A stretch of 64,000 nt of DNA, taken from the NCBI RefSeq assembly GCF_032970905.1, contig NZ_JAWJZA010000007.1. One strand, given 5' to 3'. A program made the position numbers and the translations under genes. A model generated the notes under the pieces. That model saw only the letters and a program-made list of their open reading frames with translations, was not told where the DNA came from and did not search any database. How positions within the stretch are numbered: the first letter of the stretch is position 1; each line of letters opens with the position of its first letter. Of the stretch, positions 53,307-61,729 are shown one piece after another. Origin of the DNA: Veillonella absiana. Its GTDB lineage: Bacteria > Bacillota > Negativicutes > Veillonellales > Veillonellaceae.

Positions 53307-54121
53307 AAACAGTTCAAATAGGTGATATTACAGTTGGTGGTGGCAAAGGCTTGTTCCTATTGGCTGGCCCATGTGTTATCGAAGATTATGATCGCACATT
53401 AGCTATTGGTAAACGTGCGAAGGCTATTTGTGATAAATTAGGGGTTCCGTATATATTCAAGGCATCCTTTGACAAGGCGAATCGCTCTAGTTTTAATTCC
53501 TTCCGTGGCCCTGGTATTGAAGAAGGGCTAAAAATTTTAAAGAGTATTAAAGAAGAATTACAAGTACCTGTAGTGAGTGATATTCATTCTATTGAACAAA
53601 TCGAACCTGCTGCAGAAGTTCTTGATATCCTTCAAATTCCTGCATTCTTATGTCGCCAAACTGATCTCGTATACGGAGCTGCTAAAACAGGCAAATGCGT
53701 AAACGTGAAAAAAGGCCAATTTATGGCCCCAAAAGACATGGAAAATGTATTAAATAAAATGAAAGAATCCGGTAATGAAAATTTGATGCTCACAGAACGT
53801 GGGTTCAGCTTTGGTTACAATAATTTGGTAGTGGATATGCGTTCATTCCCAATTATGAGATCCTTTGATTATCCTGTTATCTTTGATGCTACTCATAGCG
53901 TTCAATTACCTGGTGGGGCCGGTACATCTTCTAGTGGTAATCGTGAATTTGTACCAAACCTTGCACGCGCAGCGGTAGCAAGTGGTGTAGATGGTTTATT
54001 CTTTGAAGTTCATGACAATCCAGCAGAAGCATTATCTGATGGTCCTAATATGTTGTATTTAGACCAATTAGAAGAAGTGTTAAGTGACTTAATTGCCATC
54101 GATAAAATTGTGAAGAAATAA
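53303..54121 (+). CDS. kdsA: 2-dehydro-3-deoxyphosphooctonate aldolase (Kdo-8-phosphate synthase)
   Basis: Condenses PEP with arabinose-5-phosphate into Kdo-8-phosphate. 272 residues, TIM barrel: LFLLAGPCVIEDYDRTLAIG, FKASFDKANRSSFNSFRGPG, VSDIHSIEQIEPAAEVLDIL, PAFLCRQTDL, NLMLTERGFSFGYNNLVVDM, FDATHSVQLPGG and FFEVHDNP. The N-terminal Cys in AGPCV and the DNPAEALSDGPN end suit a metal-type enzyme, though this needs structural comparison. The start ATG overlaps the kdsB stop. Confidence 0.96.
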   Translation: MKTVQIGDITVGGGKGLFLLAGPCVIEDYDRTLAIGKRAKAICDKLGVPYIFKASFDKANRSSFNSFRGPGIEEGLKILKSIKEELQVPVVSDIHSIEQIEPAAEVLDILQIPAFLCRQTDLVYGAAKTGKCVNVKKGQFMAPKDMENVLNKMKESGNENLMLTERGFSFGYNNLVVDMRSFPIMRSFDYPVIFDATHSVQLPGGAGTSSSGNREFVPNLARAAVASGVDGLFFEVHDNPAEALSDGPNMLYLDQLEEVLSDLIAIDKIVKK

Positions 54122-54133
54122 GGGGTTTCTGTC

Positions 54134-55105
54134 ATGAACATATTAGATCAAGCGGCATCTGTGCTTCGTCAAGAGGCACAAGCCATTGAGCAGTTAATAG
54201 AAACATTAGACTCTAGTTTTGTGAATGCTGTTAATATGATTCTTGAGTCAAAGGGTCGCGTGATTTGTACTGGTATGGGTAAATCTGGCCATATAGCTAC
54301 AAAAATTGCGGCTACATTGGCTAGCACTGGCACACCAGCATTCTTCTTGCATCCCGCAGAAGGCGTACATGGTGACTTGGGTATGGTAACAGACAATGAT
54401 GTGGTCCTAGCATTCTCCAACAGTGGAGAAACGGGTGAAATCATTTCTATTTTACCTTCCTTACGACGTATTGGAGCAAAACTAATTTGTGTTGTAGGTA
54501 ATGCAGATTCTACATTGGCTAAAAATGCAGATATTGTATTATTGGCTAAAGTAGAACGTGAAGCGTGTCCATTAAATTTGGCGCCTACGACAAGCACTAC
54601 GGTGGCATTGGCATTAGGAGATGCCTTGGCGATTTGCTTGTTGGAACAACAGCATTTTACACCAGAAAACTTTGCTATTTTCCATCCAGGCGGTTCTTTA
54701 GGACGGAAATTATTGCTCACTGTTAAAAATATCATGCATGGTGGCGCAGATAATCCAGTCGTTCATAAAGGGTCTACAGTGCGCGATGCATTGTTTGTGA
54801 TGACTGATAAAGGCTTGGGTGCTACCAATGTGGTGAATGAATCCGGTAAATTAATTGGCTTAGTAACGGATGGCGATGTGCGTCGTGGCCTAGATTCAGG
54901 CAGTAATTTTTTAGAATGGCCTGTTGAGGACATGATGACAAAAATGCCACGTACTATTACACAAGAAAAACTAGCTGCAGAAGCTATGCATATGATGGAA
55001 AAGAATCAACCTCGTCCTATTACGGTGTTGCCTGTGGTAGACCAAGAGGGGCAATGTCTCGGTATCGTGCATATCACTGATTTACTTCGTCGAGGCATTG
55101 TATAA
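54134..55105 (+). CDS. kdsD: arabinose-5-phosphate isomerase
   Basis: Interconverts ribulose-5-phosphate and arabinose-5-phosphate, the KdsA substrate. 323 residues: an SIS domain (GRVICTGMGKSGHIATKIAA, VVLAFSNSGETGEIISILPS, NLAPTTSTTVALALGDALAI) and two CBS motifs (NIMHGGADNPVVHKGSTVRD; DMMTKMPRTITQEKLAAEAM). AGGGGTTTCTGTC precedes the ATG. The stop shares one base with the kdsC start, so the order kdsB-kdsA-kdsD-kdsC contains the whole Kdo route. Confidence 0.95.
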   Translation: MNILDQAASVLRQEAQAIEQLIETLDSSFVNAVNMILESKGRVICTGMGKSGHIATKIAATLASTGTPAFFLHPAEGVHGDLGMVTDNDVVLAFSNSGETGEIISILPSLRRIGAKLICVVGNADSTLAKNADIVLLAKVEREACPLNLAPTTSTTVALALGDALAICLLEQQHFTPENFAIFHPGGSLGRKLLLTVKNIMHGGADNPVVHKGSTVRDALFVMTDKGLGATNVVNESGKLIGLVTDGDVRRGLDSGSNFLEWPVEDMMTKMPRTITQEKLAAEAMHMMEKNQPRPITVLPVVDQEGQCLGIVHITDLLRRGIV

Positions 55106-55626
55106 TGGATATTAAATGGCTTGTACTAGATGTAGATGGCGTATTAACAAATGGTCATTTAATCTATACCTCTCATGGAGAGGAAATTAAAGAATTCCAT
55201 GTGAAAGATGGGCTAGGTCTTACGGCAGCTCGTAGCTGTGGTATTAAATTAGCCATCATTACAGCTCGTGTGTCACCTATGGTAGAGCGACGTGCTACGG
55301 AACTACATTTTGATGCGCTCCAAATGGGAGAGGGCAATAAAACGAATGCTCTTCGCACTTTATGTGAACAGGAACAGATTGACTTATCCCAAGTAGCTTA
55401 TATGGGCGACGATTTAAATGATTTAGGCTCATTGCAATTAGCGGGACTTGCTATTGCACCAGCGAATGCAGCTGCTGAAGTAAAATCTGTAGCAGATTAT
55501 GTAACGACTGCTGAAGGTGGAGCCGGTGCGGTTCGCGAAGCTGTAGAATATATTTTAAAAGAACAAAACATGTGGTCTCAGGTTGTGGAAACATATAAAC
55601 AAGAGGCGCATATGCAAGGTCAATAG
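55105..55626 (+). CDS. kdsC: 3-deoxy-D-manno-octulosonate 8-phosphate phosphatase
   Basis: HAD-family phosphatase removing the phosphate from Kdo-8-phosphate. 173 residues with motif I LVLDVDGVLTNG, EFHVKDGLGLTAARSCGIKL, motif II AIITARVS, the lysine of motif III in MGEGNKTNALRTL and motif IV VAYMGDDLNDLGSLQLAGLA. Small C0-type HAD, consistent with tetrameric KdsC. The acyltransferase frame overlaps its end only if an upstream start is used. Confidence 0.95.
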   Translation: MDIKWLVLDVDGVLTNGHLIYTSHGEEIKEFHVKDGLGLTAARSCGIKLAIITARVSPMVERRATELHFDALQMGEGNKTNALRTLCEQEQIDLSQVAYMGDDLNDLGSLQLAGLAIAPANAAAEVKSVADYVTTAEGGAGAVREAVEYILKEQNMWSQVVETYKQEAHMQGQ

Positions 55627-55642
55627 ATTGGAGGTGAGCAGA

Positions 55643-56575
55643 ATGGGAAATCATTGGCAATATAATGTGTTAAAGGGTTTGAGTTGGTTAGTGTGTCAAC
55701 TCCCATATAAAGTCATTTTGCTCATAGGTGCCTTTTTAGGTCCTGTATATGGACTGATTGCGAAAAAACAAAAACTAAGAGGCATTGAAAATGTTAAAAT
55801 TGGCATGAATATGAATACTGAAGAATCCAGTCAATTATTGGATGAATTATTCAAAAATTTAGGACGTTCCGCTATGGAAATACTTTACATGCCCAATTTG
55901 ACAAAGGACTTTATAGGTAAACACATTGAACTCCGTGGTGCTGAGTATTTAGATGCAGCATTACAAGAAGATAAAGGTGTCATCATACTAACAGCCCATG
56001 TGGGTAACTGGGAATGGATGGGGGCCGCTTTAGCAGCAAATGGATATCCAGCTACAACAATTGTTAAGAAACAACCAAATGCACAATTTACTCGGTTGAT
56101 GAATGAATTTCGGGAAATGGTTGGCTTAGAGGTGTTTGCTCGTGGTGGTTCAGAAATGATTAAAGCTGCCAAAGCCTTGAAGAAAAAGAAATTGCTTGGC
56201 TTCTTAGCAGACCAAGATGGATACATTCATGGATTGCCAGTACCATTCTTGGGGCAAGAATCATCTGCTGTAGTAGGTCCTGCCACATTTGCTCAAAAAT
56301 TTGGTTCCCCTGTAGTACCTGTATTTGCATCTCGTAAACCAGAAGGGGGCCATATTGTTCATATTTTGCCACCGCTTTATTATGTAGATTCAGGTAATCA
56401 AGATGTGGATATGTATCGTTTAACAGAGCAATGCTGTCAGGTTACAGAGAACTTTATTAAAGAACATCCTACTGAATGGTTATGGTTCCAACATCGTTGG
56501 AATACAAAATCTGATGAAATTATTGATTACGATAAAAAAATGGCAATTCGGGAGTTGGCGCATGAAAAACAATAA
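55643..56575 (+). CDS. LpxL/HtrB-family lipid A acyltransferase, copy 2
   Basis: 310 residues, the same family as 42990-43895. Membrane segment PYKVILLIGAFLGPVYGLIA, catalytic motif ILTAHVGNWEWMGAALAANG, LLGFLADQDGYIHGLPVPFL and the end HPTEWLWFQHRWNTKSDEII. ATG 55643 has GGAGGTGAG nine bases before it; an in-frame ATG at 55583 inside kdsC lacks a ribosome site. Two copies would supply two secondary acyl chains. Overlaps lptC by 14 bases. Confidence 0.88.
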   Translation: MGNHWQYNVLKGLSWLVCQLPYKVILLIGAFLGPVYGLIAKKQKLRGIENVKIGMNMNTEESSQLLDELFKNLGRSAMEILYMPNLTKDFIGKHIELRGAEYLDAALQEDKGVIILTAHVGNWEWMGAALAANGYPATTIVKKQPNAQFTRLMNEFREMVGLEVFARGGSEMIKAAKALKKKKLLGFLADQDGYIHGLPVPFLGQESSAVVGPATFAQKFGSPVVPVFASRKPEGGHIVHILPPLYYVDSGNQDVDMYRLTEQCCQVTENFIKEHPTEWLWFQHRWNTKSDEIIDYDKKMAIRELAHEKQ

Positions 56576-57104
56576 AAAATTAATAGCAATCGTAGCAGCC
56601 CTCGTGATTGCTATTGGAGGTTTTATTGCCTATCTAATGAGTAATAGCGGTGAGGCCGAGCAGCAGACTAAGGTTCCAACGGGACAATTAGTCAATTTCT
56701 CTGGTGCAGATCTGCGTGAAGAGAAGGACGGTAAATTGATTTGGGCTTTGTCAGCTGAAAAAATTGAATACGATCCAAAAACAAAAGCTGTAGTATTAAC
56801 TAATATGAAGGGTACTTTCAATCAAAATGATGTAGTCACACAAGTTACGGCGCCACATGGTAAAATGACTGGCGATCGTAAGTCCATTGATATTGATGGT
56901 GGCATTCAAGCTACAAATTCTGAAGGAGCTACATTTACGACAGAGGCATTGCATTTAGATAATGTAAAAAAAATCTGGACATCTCAAGGTGCTTTTATTT
57001 ATAAAGGCAAAGATGTAACCATTACTGGTGATAAAGTATCGGCAAATATGGCATTACAACAATTAAAAGTTGAGGGTAATGCAAAATTAACTAAAGGCGA
57101 ATAG
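56562..57104 (+). CDS. lptC: LPS export protein LptC
   Basis: 180 residues: an N-terminal membrane helix (LIAIVAALVIAIGGFIAYLM) and a periplasmic beta-jellyroll (LVNFSGADLREEKDGKLIWA, LSAEKIEYDPKTKAVVLTNM, GKMTGDRKSIDIDGGIQATN, QLKVEGNAKLTKG). Links the LptBFG extractor with LptA in the trans-periplasmic LPS bridge. ATG 56562 lies inside the acyltransferase gene with GGGAG seven bases ahead; a longer frame from 56514 would contain acyltransferase codons and is rejected. Followed by lptA. Confidence 0.9.
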   Translation: MKNNKKLIAIVAALVIAIGGFIAYLMSNSGEAEQQTKVPTGQLVNFSGADLREEKDGKLIWALSAEKIEYDPKTKAVVLTNMKGTFNQNDVVTQVTAPHGKMTGDRKSIDIDGGIQATNSEGATFTTEALHLDNVKKIWTSQGAFIYKGKDVTITGDKVSANMALQQLKVEGNAKLTKGE

Positions 57105-57115
57105 TGAGGATGAGT

Positions 57116-57838
57116 ATGAATATGAGAAAAAAAGCAGGTCTATTAGCAGTAGTGGCGATGTTGACGCTCTCCATTTCTGCGGGTGCTGCTGATAATCCAA
57201 ATAATTTAATGATTACTGCAGATAGTTTGTCCTATGATGGTACCAGTGGTAAAGCTGATGCAGTAGGTAATGTTGTTATTACGCAAGCTGACAAAACAAT
57301 GACCGGTGCTTCTGGTTGGTATAATGTAAAAACTAGAGAGGCCGATTTAAATGGTGGCGTTAGTATGATTGGTACAGATATGGCTATGGCCGCTAGCTCT
57401 GTGCATAGTTTTAATGACAACCAATTCCAAGCTAAAGGGAATGTTCATTTGCAACGCCAAAACCGTCAAATTTATGGTGATACAGTGGACTACAATACGG
57501 CTACTGAATATGGTTTAGTGACGGGGAATGCTCGTCTCATAGCGGATGGAACTACACTTACTGGTAATACTGTAGAGGGGTGGATGAAGGAAATCCGCGC
57601 CGTAGCTAATGGCAATGTGACCTTTGATAGTCCAGCTCGTAATGCGTCGGGTTCCGCAGATCATGCAACATATACACAAACACCTAATCAGGATGATGGG
57701 GTTGTATTGCTCACAGGCAATGCAAAGGCTGTACAAAATGGTAATGTTATCAATGCACCAGAATTAAAGGTGACGCTGTCCGATAATTCTGCAGAAACAA
57801 TGGGTGGACGCAGTACATTAATTATTGTTCCACGATAA
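57116..57838 (+). CDS. lptA: LPS export protein LptA
   Basis: About 240 residues: signal peptide (MNMRKKAGLLAVVAMLTLSI to SAGAA), then OstA-type beta-jellyroll repeats (NNLMITADSLSYDGTSGKAD, AVGNVVITQADKTMTGASGW, NGNVTFDSPARNASGSADHA). LptA monomers stack head to tail to carry LPS to the outer membrane. It is longer than E. coli LptA by about 55 residues. ATG 57116 is preferred (AGGA five bases before); a GTG at 57104 and ATG at 57110 are alternatives. lptB begins 10 bases after the stop. Confidence 0.9.
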   Translation: MNMRKKAGLLAVVAMLTLSISAGAADNPNNLMITADSLSYDGTSGKADAVGNVVITQADKTMTGASGWYNVKTREADLNGGVSMIGTDMAMAASSVHSFNDNQFQAKGNVHLQRQNRQIYGDTVDYNTATEYGLVTGNARLIADGTTLTGNTVEGWMKEIRAVANGNVTFDSPARNASGSADHATYTQTPNQDDGVVLLTGNAKAVQNGNVINAPELKVTLSDNSAETMGGRSTLIIVPR

Positions 57839-57847
57839 GGAAGAATT

Positions 57848-58567
57848 ATGTTTATAGAAACAAAAGACTTAGTAAAAACATTTAAAGGGCGTAATGTTGT
57901 AGATGGTGTCAGCATTCGCGTAGACAAAGGCGAGATTGTAGGCCTTTTGGGACCGAACGGTGCTGGTAAAACAACAACCTTTTATATGATTGTTGGTCTG
58001 GAAACACCTTCCGCTGGTTCTATAGCAATTGATGGGCACAATATTACCCATATTCCTATGCATAAACGTGTATTGGAAGGGATTGGTTATTTACCACAAG
58101 AAGCATCTATTTTTAGATCCTTATCTGTAGAAGACAACATCCGTGCTATGTTACAGACGACGGATAAGAAAAAAGATGAAATTGAGTCCATCGTAGAATC
58201 TCTTGTCAAAGAGTTTCATATTGAACATGTTCGCGATCGCTTAGGTATGCAGTTGTCTGGTGGTGAACGTCGTCGTGTAGAAATTGCTCGTTGTTTAGCA
58301 CTAGAACCGAATTTTATTCTCTTAGATGAACCATTTGCTGGTGTTGACCCAATTGCGGTGGCGGATATTCAAGATATTATTCGTCAAGTAAAAGCACGGG
58401 GAATTGGTATTTTAATTACTGACCATAATGTGCGTGAAACATTAGGGATTGTAGATAAAGCCTATATTCTGAACAGTGGTAATATTATGTTAGAAGGATC
58501 TCCTGATGAAATTGCGAACAGTAAAATTGCTCGCCAATTCTATTTAGGTGAGAACTTTAGAATATAG
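57848..58567 (+). CDS. lptB: LPS export ABC transporter ATPase LptB
   Basis: 239 residues; Walker A GPNGAGKTTTFYMIVGL, Q-loop YLPQEASIFRSLSVEDNIRA, signature LSGGERRRVEIARCLA, Walker B FILLDEPFAGVDP and the H-loop ITDHNVRETLGI. This is the LptB-specific form with the short C-terminal end (RQFYLGENFRI). Powers LPS extraction with LptF/G. It starts 10 bases after lptA; lptF/G follows 17 bases on. Confidence 0.96.
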   Translation: MFIETKDLVKTFKGRNVVDGVSIRVDKGEIVGLLGPNGAGKTTTFYMIVGLETPSAGSIAIDGHNITHIPMHKRVLEGIGYLPQEASIFRSLSVEDNIRAMLQTTDKKKDEIESIVESLVKEFHIEHVRDRLGMQLSGGERRRVEIARCLALEPNFILLDEPFAGVDPIAVADIQDIIRQVKARGIGILITDHNVRETLGIVDKAYILNSGNIMLEGSPDEIANSKIARQFYLGENFRI

Positions 58568-58583
58568 GGGGTGGCACAATTAC

Positions 58584-59672
58584 ATGCGTATATTAGATTC
58601 ATATATTTTGAAAGCTTTCGTTGGGCCATTCTTCTTTGGTGTATTCGCCTTTACGAGTATCTTCGTAGGTACAGGTACTCTATTCCGTATTGCACAATAT
58701 ATTACAGAGTATGGTGCTTCACTGTGGCTCGTGACAAAGGCTTTTGTACTAGCTTTACCTAGTATTGTTATTTTGACATTTCCAATGTCAGTATTGTTGG
58801 CGTCACTTATGACGTTTAGTCGTTTGAGTGGCACTAGCGAAATTGTAGTTATGCGGTCCGGTGGGCAGAGCTTTTTACGATTAGCTATGCCGGTGTACAT
58901 TGTTGCTATGGTGATTTCCTTAGCAGCCGTAGCCTTTAATGAATACGTAGTGCCAAAGACAAATAACATGTACCAAACCATTGTACGTGAAGAAATTAAG
59001 AAAAATGCTACACCACAATCACAAGATCATATCGTATTAAAAACGATGGATGGTGATAATCTTGGTACATTAATGTATGCTCGTAGCTATGATAGTACGA
59101 CAAAACAATTAAAACTAATCACGGTACAACAATTCACTAATGGTGAATTAACACAAGTAGAAAATGCGGATACTGCGGTATGGAATGGTCAAAATTGGAT
59201 TATGCATTCTGGCATTATCTATGATTTGGCTGCTGATCAAGGTGTAGAACGAACTATGAAGTTTAAAGAACAGATTCTACCAATTACATCAGACCCTAAA
59301 TCTATAGAGAAAGATCAACGTGAACCATCTGAGTTAACCATTAAGGAATTGCGACAACAAATCAAAGCCTACAAGGCGGGCTATACAAATACGAATAAAT
59401 TAGAAATGGAAATGTACCAGCGTTTTACGATTCCATTGGCTAGCTTCGTATTTGCTTTGGTAGGGGCACCACTGGGTTTACAAAAAACAAGATCCAGTTC
59501 CTCTATTGGGTTTGGTATTAGTATTTTAATTATCTTTATCTACTATGGTGTAATGACCTTCACTGCTGCTCTTGGCAAAGGTGGCGCAATGCCAACATTA
59601 TTAGCTGCTTTGAGTCCAGATTTGCTAGGAATTATAGCAGGTTTATATTTAAACTGGCGTGTTTCCAAATAA
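58584..59672 (+). CDS. LptF/LptG-type LPS export permease
   Basis: 362 residues of the YjgP/YjgQ family: three N-terminal membrane helices (AFVGPFFFGVFAFTSIFVGT; FVLALPSIVILTFPMSVLLA; SFLRLAMPVYIVAMVISLAA), a periplasmic beta-jellyroll (about 125-255) and three C-terminal helices (PLASFVFALVGAPLGL; SIGFGISILIIFIYYGVMTF; LLAALSPDLLGIIAGLYLNW). Only one such gene is in the cluster; E. coli needs both LptF and LptG. ATG 58584 follows GGGGGTGG; a start at 58548 would lie inside lptB. Confidence 0.88.
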   Translation: MRILDSYILKAFVGPFFFGVFAFTSIFVGTGTLFRIAQYITEYGASLWLVTKAFVLALPSIVILTFPMSVLLASLMTFSRLSGTSEIVVMRSGGQSFLRLAMPVYIVAMVISLAAVAFNEYVVPKTNNMYQTIVREEIKKNATPQSQDHIVLKTMDGDNLGTLMYARSYDSTTKQLKLITVQQFTNGELTQVENADTAVWNGQNWIMHSGIIYDLAADQGVERTMKFKEQILPITSDPKSIEKDQREPSELTIKELRQQIKAYKAGYTNTNKLEMEMYQRFTIPLASFVFALVGAPLGLQKTRSSSSIGFGISILIIFIYYGVMTFTAALGKGGAMPTLLAALSPDLLGIIAGLYLNWRVSK

Positions 59673-59690
59673 TAATAAAGAAAGGAGCAT

Positions 59691-60872
59691 ATGATGTTAG
59701 TTGGTATACGAATTCTAATTATTATCGCCATTATGGGTGGCCTCATCGCATATATGGGCGATAAGTTAGGTACTAAAGTCGGCAAACGTCGTATGTCTCT
59801 ATTTGGATTGCGGCCTAAGCATACATCTATCATCGTTACTATTGTTACTGGTCTACTCGTTGCAGCAGCCACTGTTGGGGTACTCACCATTACTTCTGAT
59901 AGTGTTCGTACTGCATTGTTTGGCATGGATAAACTAAAGGCTGAAATGGCGGATCTTAGTTCTGCAGTAGAGGCTAAAAATAAGGAACTACAAGAACAGC
60001 AAGCAAAGCTCAATAAGAGTCGAGCAGAGTTAGCCAGTCGTACATCCGAGCTAGAAACGGTTAAATCCGAAGTGCAAGCTACACAAGCGGAAGTGGAGGA
60101 AGCACGTGCTGCTCGTGATTCTATGGGCGAAGAGCTCGTATCTATCCAACAAGCTTATTCTGAAGTGAATAACCAATTAGCTGACTTAGAGGTTACAAAA
60201 ATGAATATGGAAAGTCATATTGCGTCTTTACAAGTGACCCAGAAGCAATTGGAGTCGGGCATTACCCAATTACGTGAAGGAACGATTCTTTTCCGTGTTA
60301 ATGAACTATTGGCACAAGCTGTTGTCCGTCCAGGCCTAAGTGCTGCGGATAGTCAAGCAACGATTACCAATATTTTGAATGATACTAATGGCCTCATCCT
60401 TCGTCGTCTAGGCCTTGATGAATCTAAATCTGTTGTATTTGTGAGCAGAACAAATATTCAAGAGGCTACAGATGCATTAGCCAATGCACAAGTGCCAATG
60501 GTAGTACAAGTTATAGCAGCGGGTAATGTGATTGTGGGCGAGCCAGCGGTAGCTGAAATTCATGTATATCCACAAAATCTGATTTACAAACAAGGTGATA
60601 TCATCGATAGTACTGTGATTGCAGCCGGTGGTAATGCACAATTTAGCCTAATTAATTTCCTTCGAGAGGTTAATTCTAAGGCTAAGTCTGAGGGTATTAT
60701 ACCTGACTCTCTCTCTGGGGATGTGGGGAATTTGCCAGCCGATGAATTATTTACGGCTATTAAACGGATTGACTCTATGTCAGGCAATGTGAAAGTAGAT
60801 GCTGTTGTATCAGCTGATACATATTCATCAGGGCCAGTACCGATTCACTTGCGTATTACACAAGTCGATTAA
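59691..60872 (+). CDS. DUF3084-family membrane protein with coiled coil
   Basis: 393 residues. Two membrane helices at the N-terminus (LVGIRILIIIAIMGGLIAYM; IVTIVTGLLVAAATVGVLTI) enclose a short loop with GKRRMSLFGLRPKHTS. A long coiled coil (about 82-190, KLKAEMADLSSAVEAKNKEL ... LEVTKMNMESHIASLQVTQK) and a globular region follow (GTILFRVNELLAQAVVRPGL to the end). Function unknown; DUF3084 occurs mainly in cyanobacteria and diderm Firmicutes as far as I recall. Position behind lptF/G suggests an envelope role. AAGGAG precedes ATG 59691/59694. Confidence 0.8.
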   Translation: MMLVGIRILIIIAIMGGLIAYMGDKLGTKVGKRRMSLFGLRPKHTSIIVTIVTGLLVAAATVGVLTITSDSVRTALFGMDKLKAEMADLSSAVEAKNKELQEQQAKLNKSRAELASRTSELETVKSEVQATQAEVEEARAARDSMGEELVSIQQAYSEVNNQLADLEVTKMNMESHIASLQVTQKQLESGITQLREGTILFRVNELLAQAVVRPGLSAADSQATITNILNDTNGLILRRLGLDESKSVVFVSRTNIQEATDALANAQVPMVVQVIAAGNVIVGEPAVAEIHVYPQNLIYKQGDIIDSTVIAAGGNAQFSLINFLREVNSKAKSEGIIPDSLSGDVGNLPADELFTAIKRIDSMSGNVKVDAVVSADTYSSGPVPIHLRITQVD

Positions 60873-60952
60873 TCGTACATTAGCCATTGCTGTTTAAATT
60901 ATATGATTCCAATAAAGTATATCTCATATAGTATGTATAGTTAGCACGCTTA

Positions 60953-60990
60953 AAAGGGTGAATTGAATTTTCAATTTGCTCTTTTTTTCG
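60953..60990 (+). terminator. probable terminator closing the LPS-export unit
   Basis: AGGGTGAATTGAA pairs with TTCAATTTGCTCT (with wobble pairs), then TTTTTTT. The hairpin is weak in GC but has a long T-run. Confidence 0.65.
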
Positions 60991-61023
60991 TTGTTGTGGT
61001 CCCGTTGATATCACTGGAAAGGG

Positions 61024-61059
61024 TTTAAACTATGATACAGAGTTTAAATATGATAAAAT
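61024..61059 (+). promoter_or_regulatory. promoter with direct repeats before the RNase H-fold gene
   Basis: TTTAAACTATGATA and TTTAAATATGATA recur about 19 bases apart, and TG (61051-61052) plus one base leads to TAAAAT (61054-61059), an extended -10. A regulator site is possible given the direct repeat. Confidence 0.4.
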
Positions 61060-61097
61060 AAAGAGCACGACAAATAGAAAAAGGAGTTTGAAAATTC

Positions 61098-61658
61098 ATG
61101 AGTAAAGCCTATGTATTGGCGGTGGATCCTGGTAATGATAAGACTGGATTAGCCAAACTTTCACGAGATGGTGAGTTAGTAGAACGAGCTATTGTTTCTA
61201 CAGATAATTTACCAGAAGAAATCGATAATCGATTAAAGAAGCCAAGCACTATTGAACATGTTGTATGTGGCAATGGTACAAATCATAAGCACATTTATCC
61301 TCTTATACAAGAGGCAGCACGTCAACATAAGGTGACAACGAGTCTTATTGATGAATCCTATAGTACAGAAGAGGCAAAAAAGTTATACTGGGAATTTAAT
61401 CCTCCTAGAGGATTAAAAAAAATGGTGCCTCAAGGTATGCGTACTATTCCTGAACCAGTAGATGACTTAACGGCCTTTGTCATTGGTACTCGATATATTA
61501 ATAAGGAAATTAAAATAGCGGAACGAAAAGCCGCAGAAGAAGCTTTGGCAGCACAGCGCCAAGCAGAAAAACGCAAGGCTCAAGAAGCCGAGGCGGAAGA
61601 AATAGAATTTGAACAAGATGTGTTAGAGCACTATACAGATCAAGAGGAAAATAAATAA
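61098..61658 (+). CDS. RuvC/YqgF-like RNase H-fold protein
   Basis: 186 residues. VLAVDPGNDKTGLAKLSRDG has the first-strand catalytic Asp (residue 10) of the RuvC/YqgF fold; IEHVVCGNGTNHKH corresponds to the fourth strand; LIDESYSTEEAKKLYWEF and EPVDDLTAFVIGTRYI hold the last acidic residues. It resembles YqgF more than RuvC but is not the housekeeping copy with certainty. An Ala/Glu/Lys-rich helical tail (about residues 145-186) is an addition. AAAGGAGTTTG precedes the ATG. Confidence 0.75.
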   Translation: MSKAYVLAVDPGNDKTGLAKLSRDGELVERAIVSTDNLPEEIDNRLKKPSTIEHVVCGNGTNHKHIYPLIQEAARQHKVTTSLIDESYSTEEAKKLYWEFNPPRGLKKMVPQGMRTIPEPVDDLTAFVIGTRYINKEIKIAERKAAEEALAAQRQAEKRKAQEAEAEEIEFEQDVLEHYTDQEENK

Positions 61659-61729
61659 GTATATAGTAAATATATGTAATGAATCCTACTGACTAGCGGA
61701 TTCTGAACTGCATATTGGATGGAGGTTAC

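Noticed and set aside
54169..54735. 188-codon minus-strand open frame inside kdsD
   Set aside because: Antisense to the SIS domain; composition is explained by the codon usage of kdsD.
59543..60013. 156-codon minus-strand open frame spanning the end of lptF/G and the DUF3084 gene
   Set aside because: Covers two well-supported plus-strand genes and the gap between them, without its own ribosome site.
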